DNA of 16,649 nucleotides from CAYOLL01 sp964404765 [NCBI: uncultured Gemmatimonadota bacterium]. Lineage in GTDB: Bacteria > 4572-55. Both the position numbers and the translations under genes were made by a program. Below are positions 6,846-16,649 of this stretch, one piece after another (within the stretch, counting starts at the first letter, position 1; the number at the start of each line of letters is the position of its first letter). The notes under the pieces are model-generated. The model was not told the origin of the DNA. It saw only the letters and a program-made list of their open reading frames with translations, and ran no database searches. Location of the stretch: the NCBI GenBank assembly GCA_964404765.1, contig CAYOLL010000135.1, forward strand, positions 1 through 16,649, read 5' to 3'.

Positions 6846-9365
6846 TTACTCATCGCCCCACAAACTTTGATACAGCTTGCTGTAGCCGGGATAGATTTCA
6901 ATCGCTTTTTTCAGATAGTCTTTGGCTTCGATGTAGTCGCCTTTTTTGTAATGGGCCAGGGCGATATTGACATAGACACTGGCGTCATTGGGGTCGCTGT
7001 CTAACGAGATTTTGTAGTGCTCGATGGCCTCGTCCCAACGATTGTTCTGGTAGGCGATATTGCCCAGATTGTTATGCGCCCCGGCGTGTTTAGCTTCATG
7101 ATTGAGGGCATCGCGAAAGTAGCGTTCGCCTTCTTCGTACAATCCGCCCTGACAGTAGATGACGCCCAGACTGTTAAAGGCGTCGGCCGGGCGCTCGCCG
7201 GAGTTCACCTGCTGTCGCAACTGTTCGATGCGTGAGCCGGAAATCTCCTGCAATAATCGTTTTTTATCCGCGCGTAACAGATCGCCTATCTTCTCAGCGT
7301 CCGGCAATTTTGGCTCCCACTCGGTCGGGTCCAGGGTCGCTGGCGCATAAACCCGCCAGGCATCCTGAATTAAAATAACGCGGCGTTTATTCTTCGCCTT
7401 GCGGTAGTTTTCCAGCCCAGCCTGCCAGGCTTCGATAAAAGAGCCCGCGCCCAACAAGGTTGTCTCGACCGGAATCCAGACCTGATTGTGCAAATTGCGT
7501 TCTTCCGCCAATAATACGGTAGCCATGCTGTCTTGCGTGGATCGGGTATAGAAGTCGATATCCTCCCAGCGCAGCAACAAGTCCGCCGGCAAGCCGATCA
7601 GCAAGGCCGCTTCCAACGACATCCCCAAATTAAAGATCGAAAAAACATGGCCCGGCACATCCACCAGCCCGGTGGAAATGCCCAAATTTTCCAGCGCGGT
7701 GCAGAACAGCGCGGCCACGTCGTCGCAATCGCCGCTGCGGAGTCTGAGCGTTTCAGTAGGATAGCGAATGTAATCAATGGCGTCTGCGCCGACTTGCGGG
7801 CCGTTGTAAGGGTTGTTTGGGTCGACAATATAGCGAATGCCGTAAGCGCTGAAAATGTCGAATATTTGCATGGCTTCGGACAGGTTTGTATATGGACTGT
7901 TGGCGTTTTCCGGAATATAAGGATAGATGACTTGTTTGATAAAATTGTCGATGGCGCTGTTTTTGGGCGTGATAAATGTGCCGATTTTGGCCGGATCGGT
8001 CCAATTCAAAGCGTTGCGGCTGTGCAGGGTAAAGGTGGCGGCTAAACTTTGTTCTTTTTGATCGGTGGCCAGATTATAGGTAACGGTCAGCCGCGCCTGC
8101 ATCGGCGTATCTTCGTCAGTGTTGAGGATTTTGTTATTGAAACTGGCATAGATAGGGATGATCTGGCGGGAATAGGGCGTGAGTCTGTTGATTTTGGTTT
8201 CGGTCGGGAAGTCCATAAACTGGCTGATGAGCAGGCCGACTTTGATGTTTTTAAAGGTGTTGCCGGTGTCGTTGGCGATTTCCACATAGCCGGCCGGGGT
8301 TGTGGCGTAGTACTTGTATTGCGCGGCGAACAGGTTGCTCATTTTAAAATCGCCGATGGTCACTTCAGGCGAAAAGCCGCCTTCGCGTCCAAACTGGAAA
8401 CGCAGCGCCGCCCGCAGCATATTGCCGGTTTCTTTCAACTCAGTTAAAGGTACGGCGTAGCTTAGATCCAACTGAATCGGCATGCTTTGCTGATTCACTC
8501 GCCCGGAAAAACCAAACGCGATCTCATCGCGGTTAAAGCCAAACCGGAAACCGGACATGCCCCGAAAGAACCAGCCTTCCGCGCCAAAATGAAGCATCTT
8601 ATCTTCTTTATTATTGATTAAGCGGTTGCGGCGAGAATATTCCAGCGCGGTTTTGAGCGTCCAGGCTTTAAAGTCACGGCGAAAGGCAAAACCGGCCTGA
8701 TAGGTATACGGAATGCGGTCGGTCGGCAGCGCATCCGTTTGACGGCGAGCGGCTTCGTACGACATGTTGGGTTCATTCAAGTTACGGACCGATGCGCCAA
8801 GAGAGAGCTGATCGCTTAGTCGAATCAGCAAGCCCAGGTCAATGGCATAGCGCATCAGCGTATGACGCCCTTCAAACAGCGGATCATTCTTGATGTAATC
8901 GTTGGCCTTCAGATTTTTGAACGGGAAATTAAGTGAAAAACCCAGATTGAACGGCATACGGTAGGCAAATTTTTGACCGTAGGAAAGACCGAGCATGCCT
9001 TCCTGATAATAGCCGCTGGCCGGTTCGTCATTGCCGGAATCAAAGCCCGTATGTTCCAGACTGAAGTGCCAGGCCCCGACGCCCAAATGGTGGCCCAGCG
9101 GCTGCACGGAGTTGGCATAGATTGCATACAGCGTCGGCGAACTCAGGCCGGGAAATATCTGGCCGCCGGAGATGTTAAATTCGCTGACTTCCCGCTCACC
9201 CAGACCGGCCGGATTCCACCATACTGCCGTGCCATCGTCGGCCATGCTGACAAAAGCGCCGCCCAATCCGACGGGGCGCACACCCTGCCGAATTTTAAAA
9301 GCCGCCTCCGCCTGTGAGGTCGAAATCAGCAGTGCCATAACCAATAGAAAATTGCGGGATATCAT
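6846..9365 (-). CDS. Outer-membrane beta-barrel (PorV/UPF0164-like) fused to transglutaminase-like and TPR domains
   Basis: An 839-residue exported protein. A signal peptide (1-20 or 21, ending QAEA-A) leads into RQGVRPVGLGGAFVSMADDGTAVWWNPAGL, the typical opening of UPF0164/PorV-like barrels (quoted in parts at 26-40 and 41-55). Barrel strands run to about 325. Residues 335-450 look beta-rich, perhaps an Ig-like linker. At 535-640 a transglutaminase-like domain shows RSGDCDDVAALF (543-554, C547), PGHVFSIF (571-578, H573) and WIPVETT (630-636, E634), a plausible Cys-His-acid set. Three TPR units follow at about 725-827 (NSLGVIYCQGGLYEEGERYF, NNLGNIAYQNNRWDEAIEHY, VNIALAHYKKGDYIEAKDYL). The C-terminal TPRs would face the periplasm. 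Start ATG is 9363-9365, with a weak AAGGCGG upstream. Substrate and crosslinking or protease activity are unknown. Confidence 0.82.
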   Translation of the reverse strand: MISRNFLLVMALLISTSQAEAAFKIRQGVRPVGLGGAFVSMADDGTAVWWNPAGLGEREVSEFNISGGQIFPGLSSPTLYAIYANSVQPLGHHLGVGAWHFSLEHTGFDSGNDEPASGYYQEGMLGLSYGQKFAYRMPFNLGFSLNFPFKNLKANDYIKNDPLFEGRHTLMRYAIDLGLLIRLSDQLSLGASVRNLNEPNMSYEAARRQTDALPTDRIPYTYQAGFAFRRDFKAWTLKTALEYSRRNRLINNKEDKMLHFGAEGWFFRGMSGFRFGFNRDEIAFGFSGRVNQQSMPIQLDLSYAVPLTELKETGNMLRAALRFQFGREGGFSPEVTIGDFKMSNLFAAQYKYYATTPAGYVEIANDTGNTFKNIKVGLLISQFMDFPTETKINRLTPYSRQIIPIYASFNNKILNTDEDTPMQARLTVTYNLATDQKEQSLAATFTLHSRNALNWTDPAKIGTFITPKNSAIDNFIKQVIYPYIPENANSPYTNLSEAMQIFDIFSAYGIRYIVDPNNPYNGPQVGADAIDYIRYPTETLRLRSGDCDDVAALFCTALENLGISTGLVDVPGHVFSIFNLGMSLEAALLIGLPADLLLRWEDIDFYTRSTQDSMATVLLAEERNLHNQVWIPVETTLLGAGSFIEAWQAGLENYRKAKNKRRVILIQDAWRVYAPATLDPTEWEPKLPDAEKIGDLLRADKKRLLQEISGSRIEQLRQQVNSGERPADAFNSLGVIYCQGGLYEEGERYFRDALNHEAKHAGAHNNLGNIAYQNNRWDEAIEHYKISLDSDPNDASVYVNIALAHYKKGDYIEAKDYLKKAIEIYPGYSKLYQSLWGDE

Positions 9366-9513
9366 GATGTCTTTGCCGCCTTATGAATCCCGCCACAAAG
9401 TCACGAAGACACCGTCTATGCCGGACTTCAGGCCGTTGTGCAGGCTTGTTGTGAGCGTCGCCGAACGGACGGCGGTCATTTGTTGCAACGAATTCATTTT
9501 ATCAGCCTGCCAA
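9366..9513. other. Intergenic gap between the response-regulator gene and the barrel gene
   Basis: 148 bp with both neighbours on the minus strand. The only structure seen is a short hairpin, CGCCG/CGGCG with a 6-nt loop near 9459-9474, without a T-run. It is long enough to hold a promoter for the barrel gene, but I cannot identify one. Confidence 0.35.
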
Positions 9514-12048
<2,535 letters not shown>

Positions 12049-12053
<5 letters not shown>

Positions 12054-12081
12054 TGACAGGTCTTGAAGACCTGTCAGGTTT
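12049..12081. repeat. 33-bp palindromic element, perfect 15-3-15 design (family 1, copy B)
   Basis: Arms AAACCTGACAGGTCT (12049-12063) and AGACCTGTCAGGTTT (12067-12081) are exact reverse complements around TGA. Each arm is itself a near-palindrome (7-1-7, one mismatch). It overlaps the end of the soluble ATPase gene and gives its last Thr and its TGA stop. It is related to the element at 830-862. No T-run follows on the minus strand, so a standard terminator is unlikely, though it may protect the 3' end of the message. Confidence 0.9.
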
Positions 12082-13261
12082 GCTCCTTTACGAACGAATC
12101 AAACGCGGTCGAAAATAAGCTCCCATTGCGGATATAGCCGCGTTCGGTCAGGGCCGCCGTAATTTCGTCCATCGGAACATCTTTATTTTTGGCGATGGCG
12201 ATGATCCGCGCCTGTTCCGGATCGGTCAGGCTGTGTTCGAAGATGTAACGGAATTGGCTTTCGGCCAGGCCGGCAAATTCCGCCCGCAGAGCAGCAATAT
12301 CCACCGCCCGCCCCTGCCGCAAAGCTTCAAAGCAGAGATGGCAAGCCAGTTGCAGAAAGTACGGCAATCCGCCGCCCAGCGCCACAATTTCCGCGCGATA
12401 CGGCCGCAAATCCTGTTGGTAAGCGTCGGCCAGGGCGATCAACTCATCCGTTTCGGCGGCGTCAAAGGGAAGCAGCCGCACGGTCTGGAAGATGTTGAAA
12501 AAGGGCGAACTCTGGTCGATGTCCTGCCGGAATTTGGCCATTTCCTTGTTCAGAATGGCTTTGGACAGAGTAATCAGCGACACGTCCAACTCTAACTTGT
12601 TGCTGCCATAGTAGCGCAACAAATCGAAAAAACTCTTCTTGAAATCTTTAGTCAGCAAGGTTTCAAACTCATCCAGCGAGATAATGACCCGACGCTTTTT
12701 AAAAACCGCGCCCAGCAATTCGGTCAGCGTTCGCTTATCATAACGCCGAACGGTTCCCCCGACAACGGCGACTAATCGGGAAATCACCGCCTCGAAAAAC
12801 TCATCCGGATTATCCGTGTAATGTCCGCTGAGCCGGATGAGCAGCGCCTCCGGCTGCAACGTGGCGGCGTATTGATTGAGCAGCGTTGTTTTGCCGACCG
12901 TGCGATCCCCGATGATGGAGACGTGTTGTCCGGTGGCGATTAAGCTTTGTATTTTTCGCAGCGCATTTTGCCGGCCGACAAACCGCTGCGTCAGCTCGCC
13001 GCCGATGCGATACGGATTCGGCTCAATGATCGTGACGCTTGCGGCGGACAAATTAATTTTCTGGAAAAGGGCGTCCAATTTTTGCCGCAGATCATTGCGA
13101 TCCGCGTCAGCGGTTTTCACCTCGGTTTCCAGTCGGAACTTGATAGCGGCATCAGTAGCCAGAATCCATTCGTTGCGCACAAGCTGTATCTTTTGACTGA
13201 GCAGTTCGTAGGCTTTTTCCAACTCGTCATATTCTTTTTGCAAGCGTTCATGTGGTGTCAC
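12074..13261 (-). CDS. Soluble STAND/AAA-type P-loop ATPase with N-terminal helical module
   Basis: A 395-residue ATPase. Residues 1-70 are strongly helical and charged, with KFRLETEVKTADADRNDLRQ as core; this resembles the short adaptor-like helical modules found in front of many bacterial STAND or TIR conflict proteins (inference). FVGRQNALRKIQ (94-105) starts the NTPase domain. Walker A is GDRTVGKTT (118-126) and Walker B is VIISLDEFETL (192-202, D197/E198). The GLPYFLQ segment (298-304) matches the GxP motif of STAND ATPases. A winged-helix-like C-terminus ends at 395. It starts with GTG and has GGAG (13269-13272) 7 nt upstream. The gene lies downstream of, and reads the same way as, the large membrane ATPase, whose ATPase domain has the same motif order. 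Its stop codon comes from a palindromic repeat, so the last residues may not be ancestral. No effector domain (nuclease, protease, TIR) is seen. Confidence 0.8.
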   Translation of the reverse strand: MTPHERLQKEYDELEKAYELLSQKIQLVRNEWILATDAAIKFRLETEVKTADADRNDLRQKLDALFQKINLSAASVTIIEPNPYRIGGELTQRFVGRQNALRKIQSLIATGQHVSIIGDRTVGKTTLLNQYAATLQPEALLIRLSGHYTDNPDEFFEAVISRLVAVVGGTVRRYDKRTLTELLGAVFKKRRVIISLDEFETLLTKDFKKSFFDLLRYYGSNKLELDVSLITLSKAILNKEMAKFRQDIDQSSPFFNIFQTVRLLPFDAAETDELIALADAYQQDLRPYRAEIVALGGGLPYFLQLACHLCFEALRQGRAVDIAALRAEFAGLAESQFRYIFEHSLTDPEQARIIAIAKNKDVPMDEITAALTERGYIRNGSLFSTAFDSFVKEQT

Positions 13262-13278
13262 AGGGGTTCTCCTTGCCT

Positions 13279-13341
13279 GGACATGACATTTCTGCTTTTG
13301 AAAATGTCATGTCTGATGTTGGGAAAAGAAATATCATTTCT
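13279..13341. repeat. Decayed palindromic repeat cluster between the two ATPase genes
   Basis: Inside the 88-bp gap 13262-13349. Exact 12-bp arms GACATGACATTT (13280-13291) and AAATGTCATGTC (13302-13313) face each other, and imperfect 15-nt arms extend over 13279-13293 and 13300-13314. A third related word, AGAAATATCATTTCT, is at 13327-13341. TCTGATGTT follows both the second arm and the third word. It has the same 7-1-7 arm style as the 33-bp elements but a longer spacer, so it is probably a degenerated or rearranged member. Confidence 0.65.
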
Positions 13342-13349
13342 GATGTTCG

Positions 13350-16300
13350 CTATTTCAGCGCTTTCTTGCGCGGCGTTCTTTGCTCCGGGCGCAGATGATG
13401 CCGGAGCCAGATTTTCAACAGATCGCTTTTGAAGCGATAGGTCGGCGAGCCGTTGGATTCGATAAGCTCGCGGCGTTCCAACTTGCGTACGCACTCATAT
13501 AAACGGTCGTCCGGGAAATCCAGGTCGGCGTCCGCCTGCAGGCTATCCAGCGTGGGAAATTGCGCCGTCGTCTCATCGGTCTGGCGGTAAATGGCGTTGA
13601 GAACGGCGCGTTCATCGGGCGGCAAAGTGTTGTGCCAATAGCCCAGGATGCCCTCCGTATCTTCGCGGATCAACCGGTCGGCAATCAGCCGCACATCGTC
13701 GGCAGACACGGTGGCGCGGTGTTCCTTGTTCAGCCGATCCATCAGGTGATGGCAGATTTTTTGCAGGAAATACGGATGCCCGGCAGTAATCCGCCACAAC
13801 GCATTGACGGCGGTTTCGGCATAAAAAACATCGGCGCTGACCGGTTCCCGCATCAAGCGTTCGGCATCGGGCCGCGGCAACAGGCCGATCCGATGCGTCA
13901 GGCCGATATTAAAGAAAGTGCTTTGATAGGTTTGGGTTTGATCCAGCAAGCGGTAGGTGCCGGCAATCACAAAACCCAGCCCGGAGTGTTGAATCAAACT
14001 GCGGAAATAATCCAGCAAACCGGCGACTTGCGGCCCTTGCGCCAGCAGCATGTCAAACTCATCGAAAACCAGCACCAGCGGACGCGGCGCAGCTTTGCGG
14101 GCGGCCTCCACAAATGTTTCAAAATGATACTTCCAATTTTGCCGGAAAGCGGCCTCGTCCGGCGCTTCCGGCGGCTGAAAACCCTGGCGCTGCAACGATT
14201 GCCGGATGTCCCAGGCCAATTGATGCATAATCGTCATGGCGTTGGCCTCGCCCCCCAGACCGCCGATTAATCCCTGCATATCTAACCACAGCCAGATCAC
14301 CTCGTCGGTAAACACCGTGTCCATCACCCGATACAGGGCCGAAGTTTTGCCCATGCGCCGCTCGCCGTAGAGAATCAGCACGTTCATTTGGCCGGAACCG
14401 CGCAGATGCTGGCGCACAAACTCGGCCACGTCGCCGCGGCCGAAAAACACGTTGGCCCCGGTCAGCGGCGGGCCGGCCACGTACGGGTTAGCGATTTCGT
14501 GCGTCCAGATTTTGCCGGCGGCGTATTCGATAATTGGGTCGATGATGCGGCGGCGGTCGGCTTTTTCGGCGTCGTCGTAGCGGATGGCCAGATGCAGGGC
14601 AATCGGGCCGGCTTGTTGGGGCCGGACGATCAGGCTGAGCGGTTTGGCGTCGCCGCGTTCCAAATAGGCCAGCGGCGGACCGCTGTCCAGCACGACATAG
14701 TTGTCGGCGTCGGACGGGATGGCCTCCAGGCGCAGGTTGCGGGCCAGACCTTCGCCGGTATTGCGGACGGTCAGGCTGACGGTGACCGGGCCGAGATCGC
14801 TGATGGCGCGCGGGCTGTATTCCAGCAGGTCCAGCCGGGCGGACAGGCCGATCTCGGCGATGGCCGCGTCCAACAAGTCCAGCCAATGGGCCCGGATATC
14901 GCGCAGGACGGCTTGGAACGGTTCAAACGCGGTCAGCTCGACTTCGGCCAGACGCGGGCGGATTTGCAGCAGCAGTTCCCGCCGCACCCCGGCGCTGAGC
15001 GGTTCGCGCAGGACGCTGACGATTTCGGCCTGACCGCCGCGCAGGACGGTGATGGCGGCAAAGACGGGTTGAAAAAGAGATGCCATCTCTCCCAGAGATG
15101 GCATCTCTACGCCCTTTGGATTAAAGCCCGGTTCCAGATCGGTCAACCGCTGACAGGCCCGCCATTTGTGCAGCGTGGTGAAGACGAGCAAGGCTTCGGC
15201 GTGATGGGCAAAATCCGCGTGTTTGGCGACAATGGCTGCGCTTTCGGCCAATGCTTCAGTCCCCAAAGAAGTCCCCGGCACTTCCAAAGTGCCGGGGACT
15301 TTGCTGAGGACTTTGCCCGCGCTTTTCCGGCCCAACCACGACGACATGAGGTTGCCGAGGCGAGAATCATTTCCTTGTAAGGAGGACAGCCGCTTTTCCC
15401 GCACTTTGGCCAGCGCCTCGTGGCCGGTCAGGAGGTAGTAAGCCCAGGCCAGGTCGTTCTTTTCGGCCAGCTTACCCAGCGTGGCGTGGTCGTTGCGGTG
15501 GCCGAGGTAGACGGCGTAGGCGTGGCCGGTTTCCGGGTGGGCCATGATCTGTTCGGCGGCGCGGCGGCCGGCCGGATATTGAAAAGTACGGTTGATGACA
15601 TAATCAATGGCGGCCACGCCGTCGGCAAAGCGGTTGTGCTGTTCATACAGGCCGCACAGTTCCACCAGATAGCGAGTCAGGAACGGCAGCGGCAGAATGA
15701 CCATCTCGTCCCAGGCCAGCGGCGTACCGGCCGGGAATACCCCACCGGAGTAGCAAAATTTATTTTGCCCGTCGGTTGCAAGGGTGCTTTTCCGTTTGCA
15801 GCGACACAGCCAGCCGTAAGTCACCAACATTTGCACGAATTGCACGGGATACTGCAACAGGCCGATACTGACCAGCGGGATGATCCAAAAAAGAAGGGTT
15901 AAAATACGGATGGTTTCGCCAAAACGGGAGAAATAAGCCAAACCAGAGAAGATCAGACCCAACAGCGGCCATAACAACATGAGCCAACGCTCGCGGCTAA
16001 ATTTGGGGATGGTGTAGGCTGGTTCTTTTTCCTTATCGTCGGCTTTTGCTTTGGCTTGTTCTGCTTGCGTTTCGTATAATTTATCCACAAAGGCGCTGCC
16101 CAGTGGAAAAATAAAACCGACTAAGGCGGTGGCCACATACAGCCCGGCATAGCGCCAATCTTGCCCGACTAAGCCCCCCCCCCCGACCAATGGCAGCAAA
16201 ATGAGCCAGGTTATGGCAAAAATTGCGATAAATATCTGATCCACACGGGCAGAGAGTTTGATCTTTTTCCGTGCCTGGAGGACGACAGTTATCCACATTA

Positions 16301-16649
16301 GACCCCAACTGAGGAGAACGCCGACGCTCAACCATTGCATAAAAATCGGAAAAGCCGCGCCCAGGTATAAGCCGATCGTCAACAAAACCAAATACAACCC
16401 AAACCAGACTGCGACTGCGAATGCGAATGCGAATGCGAATGCGAATGCGCCTGCGAATGCGACTGCGAATGCGACACCGAGGACGAAATCGCCGGTGACA
16501 ACGTATGTCAACATGCCGACAACCGCCGCCCATAATCCGGCAGCAACCAGCACATCCGTATCGTCCACGTCGCCGGCCTTTATCCGCTCGCGCAGGAAAA
16601 ACGGGCGCAGGGTGAGCCAATAGGGCAGGAGCAGGGCGTTGGTCAGGCG
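13350..16649 (-). CDS. Large membrane-anchored STAND-type ATPase with CARDB-like domain; 5' end beyond the window
   Basis: At least 1072 residues from the GTG at 16568. The frame stays open for 27 more codons to the window edge and reads like membrane protein (NALLLPYWLTLRPFF), so the true start is probably outside, although AAAGG 8 nt before the GTG keeps that start possible. Positions are from the GTG. About seven or eight membrane segments fill 6-240, including an Ala-Phe repeat (33-51) and GGGG at 129-132. A charged helical region (260-570) follows and carries two palindrome-derived inserts (423-434, 488-498). A beta domain of CARDB type is at about 578-665. FFGRGDVAEFVRQHL (708-722) starts the NTPase: Walker A GERRMGKTS (735-743), Walker B LVFDEFDML (833-841), GHPYFLQ (930-936) as the STAND GxP motif, and winged helix at about 980-1060. 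It is likely a membrane-linked sensor ATPase. No known effector domain is seen. Confidence 0.78.
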   Translation of the reverse strand, partial: RLTNALLLPYWLTLRPFFLRERIKAGDVDDTDVLVAAGLWAAVVGMLTYVVTGDFVLGVAFAVAFAGAFAFAFAFAFAVAVWFGLYLVLLTIGLYLGAAFPIFMQWLSVGVLLSWGLMWITVVLQARKKIKLSARVDQIFIAIFAITWLILLPLVGGGGLVGQDWRYAGLYVATALVGFIFPLGSAFVDKLYETQAEQAKAKADDKEKEPAYTIPKFSRERWLMLLWPLLGLIFSGLAYFSRFGETIRILTLLFWIIPLVSIGLLQYPVQFVQMLVTYGWLCRCKRKSTLATDGQNKFCYSGGVFPAGTPLAWDEMVILPLPFLTRYLVELCGLYEQHNRFADGVAAIDYVINRTFQYPAGRRAAEQIMAHPETGHAYAVYLGHRNDHATLGKLAEKNDLAWAYYLLTGHEALAKVREKRLSSLQGNDSRLGNLMSSWLGRKSAGKVLSKVPGTLEVPGTSLGTEALAESAAIVAKHADFAHHAEALLVFTTLHKWRACQRLTDLEPGFNPKGVEMPSLGEMASLFQPVFAAITVLRGGQAEIVSVLREPLSAGVRRELLLQIRPRLAEVELTAFEPFQAVLRDIRAHWLDLLDAAIAEIGLSARLDLLEYSPRAISDLGPVTVSLTVRNTGEGLARNLRLEAIPSDADNYVVLDSGPPLAYLERGDAKPLSLIVRPQQAGPIALHLAIRYDDAEKADRRRIIDPIIEYAAGKIWTHEIANPYVAGPPLTGANVFFGRGDVAEFVRQHLRGSGQMNVLILYGERRMGKTSALYRVMDTVFTDEVIWLWLDMQGLIGGLGGEANAMTIMHQLAWDIRQSLQRQGFQPPEAPDEAAFRQNWKYHFETFVEAARKAAPRPLVLVFDEFDMLLAQGPQVAGLLDYFRSLIQHSGLGFVIAGTYRLLDQTQTYQSTFFNIGLTHRIGLLPRPDAERLMREPVSADVFYAETAVNALWRITAGHPYFLQKICHHLMDRLNKEHRATVSADDVRLIADRLIREDTEGILGYWHNTLPPDERAVLNAIYRQTDETTAQFPTLDSLQADADLDFPDDRLYECVRKLERRELIESNGSPTYRFKSDLLKIWLRHHLRPEQRTPRKKALK
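15076..15108. repeat. 33-bp palindromic element inside the large ATPase gene (family 2)
   Basis: Arms AGAGATGCCATCTCT (15076-15090) and AGAGATGGCATCTCT (15094-15108) are exact reverse complements around CCC. Each arm is a perfect 7-1-7 palindrome, so the arms are also direct repeats with an 18-nt period. On the minus strand it codes in frame for EMPSLGEMASL, a 6-residue repeat. Confidence 0.92.
15269..15301. repeat. 33-bp palindromic element inside the large ATPase gene (family 3)
   Basis: Arms AAGTCCCCGGCACTT (15269-15283) and AAGTGCCGGGGACTT (15287-15301) are exact reverse complements around CCA. Each arm is a 7-1-7 near-palindrome. On the minus strand it codes in frame for KVPGTLEVPGTS. 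A further half-copy, AGTCCCC, sits at 15258-15264, so the array may extend to about 15258. Confidence 0.92.
16174..16184. repeat. Homopolymer run of 11 C (11 G on the coding strand)
   Basis: It lies in the membrane-domain part of the large ATPase gene and codes for Gly129-132 (counted from GTG 16568). Any length change not a multiple of three would break the reading frame. Such runs are classic slippage sites, but they are also a common sequencing error site. Confidence 0.9.
16411..16476. repeat. Hexanucleotide tandem array, GCGAAT-type, 11 units
   Basis: Eleven 6-bp units, of which five in a row (16417-16446) are exactly GCGAAT; the others differ by one or two bases (GCGACT, GCGCCT, GCGACA). 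On the coding (minus) strand it gives an alternating Ala-Phe/Val stretch in a membrane segment of the large ATPase. Changes by whole units keep the frame and alter the helix by two residues each. Confidence 0.92.

Noticed and set aside
9385-9415. Stretch in the 9366-9513 gap resembling a dispersed repeat word (CACAAAGTCACGAAGACAC)
   Set aside because: It looks like a common intergenic word but occurs once here and has no dyad; not enough to call a repeat.
14388-15380. Plus-strand open frame of 330 codons opposite the large ATPase gene
   Set aside because: Composition is Gly/Gln/Ala/Asp-rich with no domain motif, and the minus strand codes for recognisable membrane, CARDB-like and NTPase domains. 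It is an antisense shadow of G+C-rich codons.
16081-16620. Arg-rich minus-strand frame of 179 codons at the right edge
   Set aside because: It overlaps the membrane-domain frame of the ATPase; its Arg-Ile repeat is merely another frame of the hexamer array.

Overview
The window is about 16.6 kb of chromosomal bacterial DNA of roughly 50% G+C, gene-dense, with no rRNA, tRNA, CRISPR array or intact transposase that I can see. The gene content suggests a Gram-negative, outer-membrane-bearing bacterium: a lipidated OmpA-type protein, a PorV/UPF0164-like beta-barrel fused to a transglutaminase-like domain, and many TPR proteins. This mixture resembles environmental FCB-group or neighbouring lineages (Calditrichota/KSB1-like), but that is an impression. 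No marker gene here fixes the phylum.

Layout: 121-2252 (+) holds an OmpA-family lipoprotein and a TPR-AAA+ ATPase. 2379-4330 (+) is a tight two-gene cassette, an OLD/RecF-like ATPase followed by a DUF4276-type TOPRIM-like protein, preceded by a 20-bp inverted repeat; it looks like a defence-type (PARIS/OLD-like) module. 4337-5353 (-) is a periplasmic CapA-family metallophosphatase, divergent from an RlmD-type 23S rRNA m5U methyltransferase (+, start best placed at 5387). From 6846 to the right edge everything is on the minus strand. In transcription order it is: a large membrane-anchored STAND-type ATPase that runs off the window, a smaller soluble STAND-type ATPase, tgt (tRNA-guanine transglycosylase), a receiver-cyclase-TPR response regulator that overlaps tgt by ATGA, and the barrel/transglutaminase/TPR protein.

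The most striking non-gene signal is a set of short palindromes of one design: 33 bp, two 15-nt arms around a 3-nt spacer, with each arm itself close to a 7-1-7 palindrome. Copies lie at 830-862, 12049-12081, 15076-15108 and 15269-15301, and a decayed copy lies at 13279-13314. Two are in-frame inside the large ATPase gene and encode 11-codon inserts with an internal 6-residue repeat; one supplies the stop codon of the smaller ATPase gene. The same large ATPase gene also carries an 11-G run and a hexanucleotide tandem array in its membrane-domain coding part, which makes it a candidate for phase or length variation.

The two best candidates for an undescribed system are the ATPase/DUF4276 cassette (2379-4330) and the paired membrane plus soluble STAND ATPases (12074-16649). 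Functions beyond family level are inferences.
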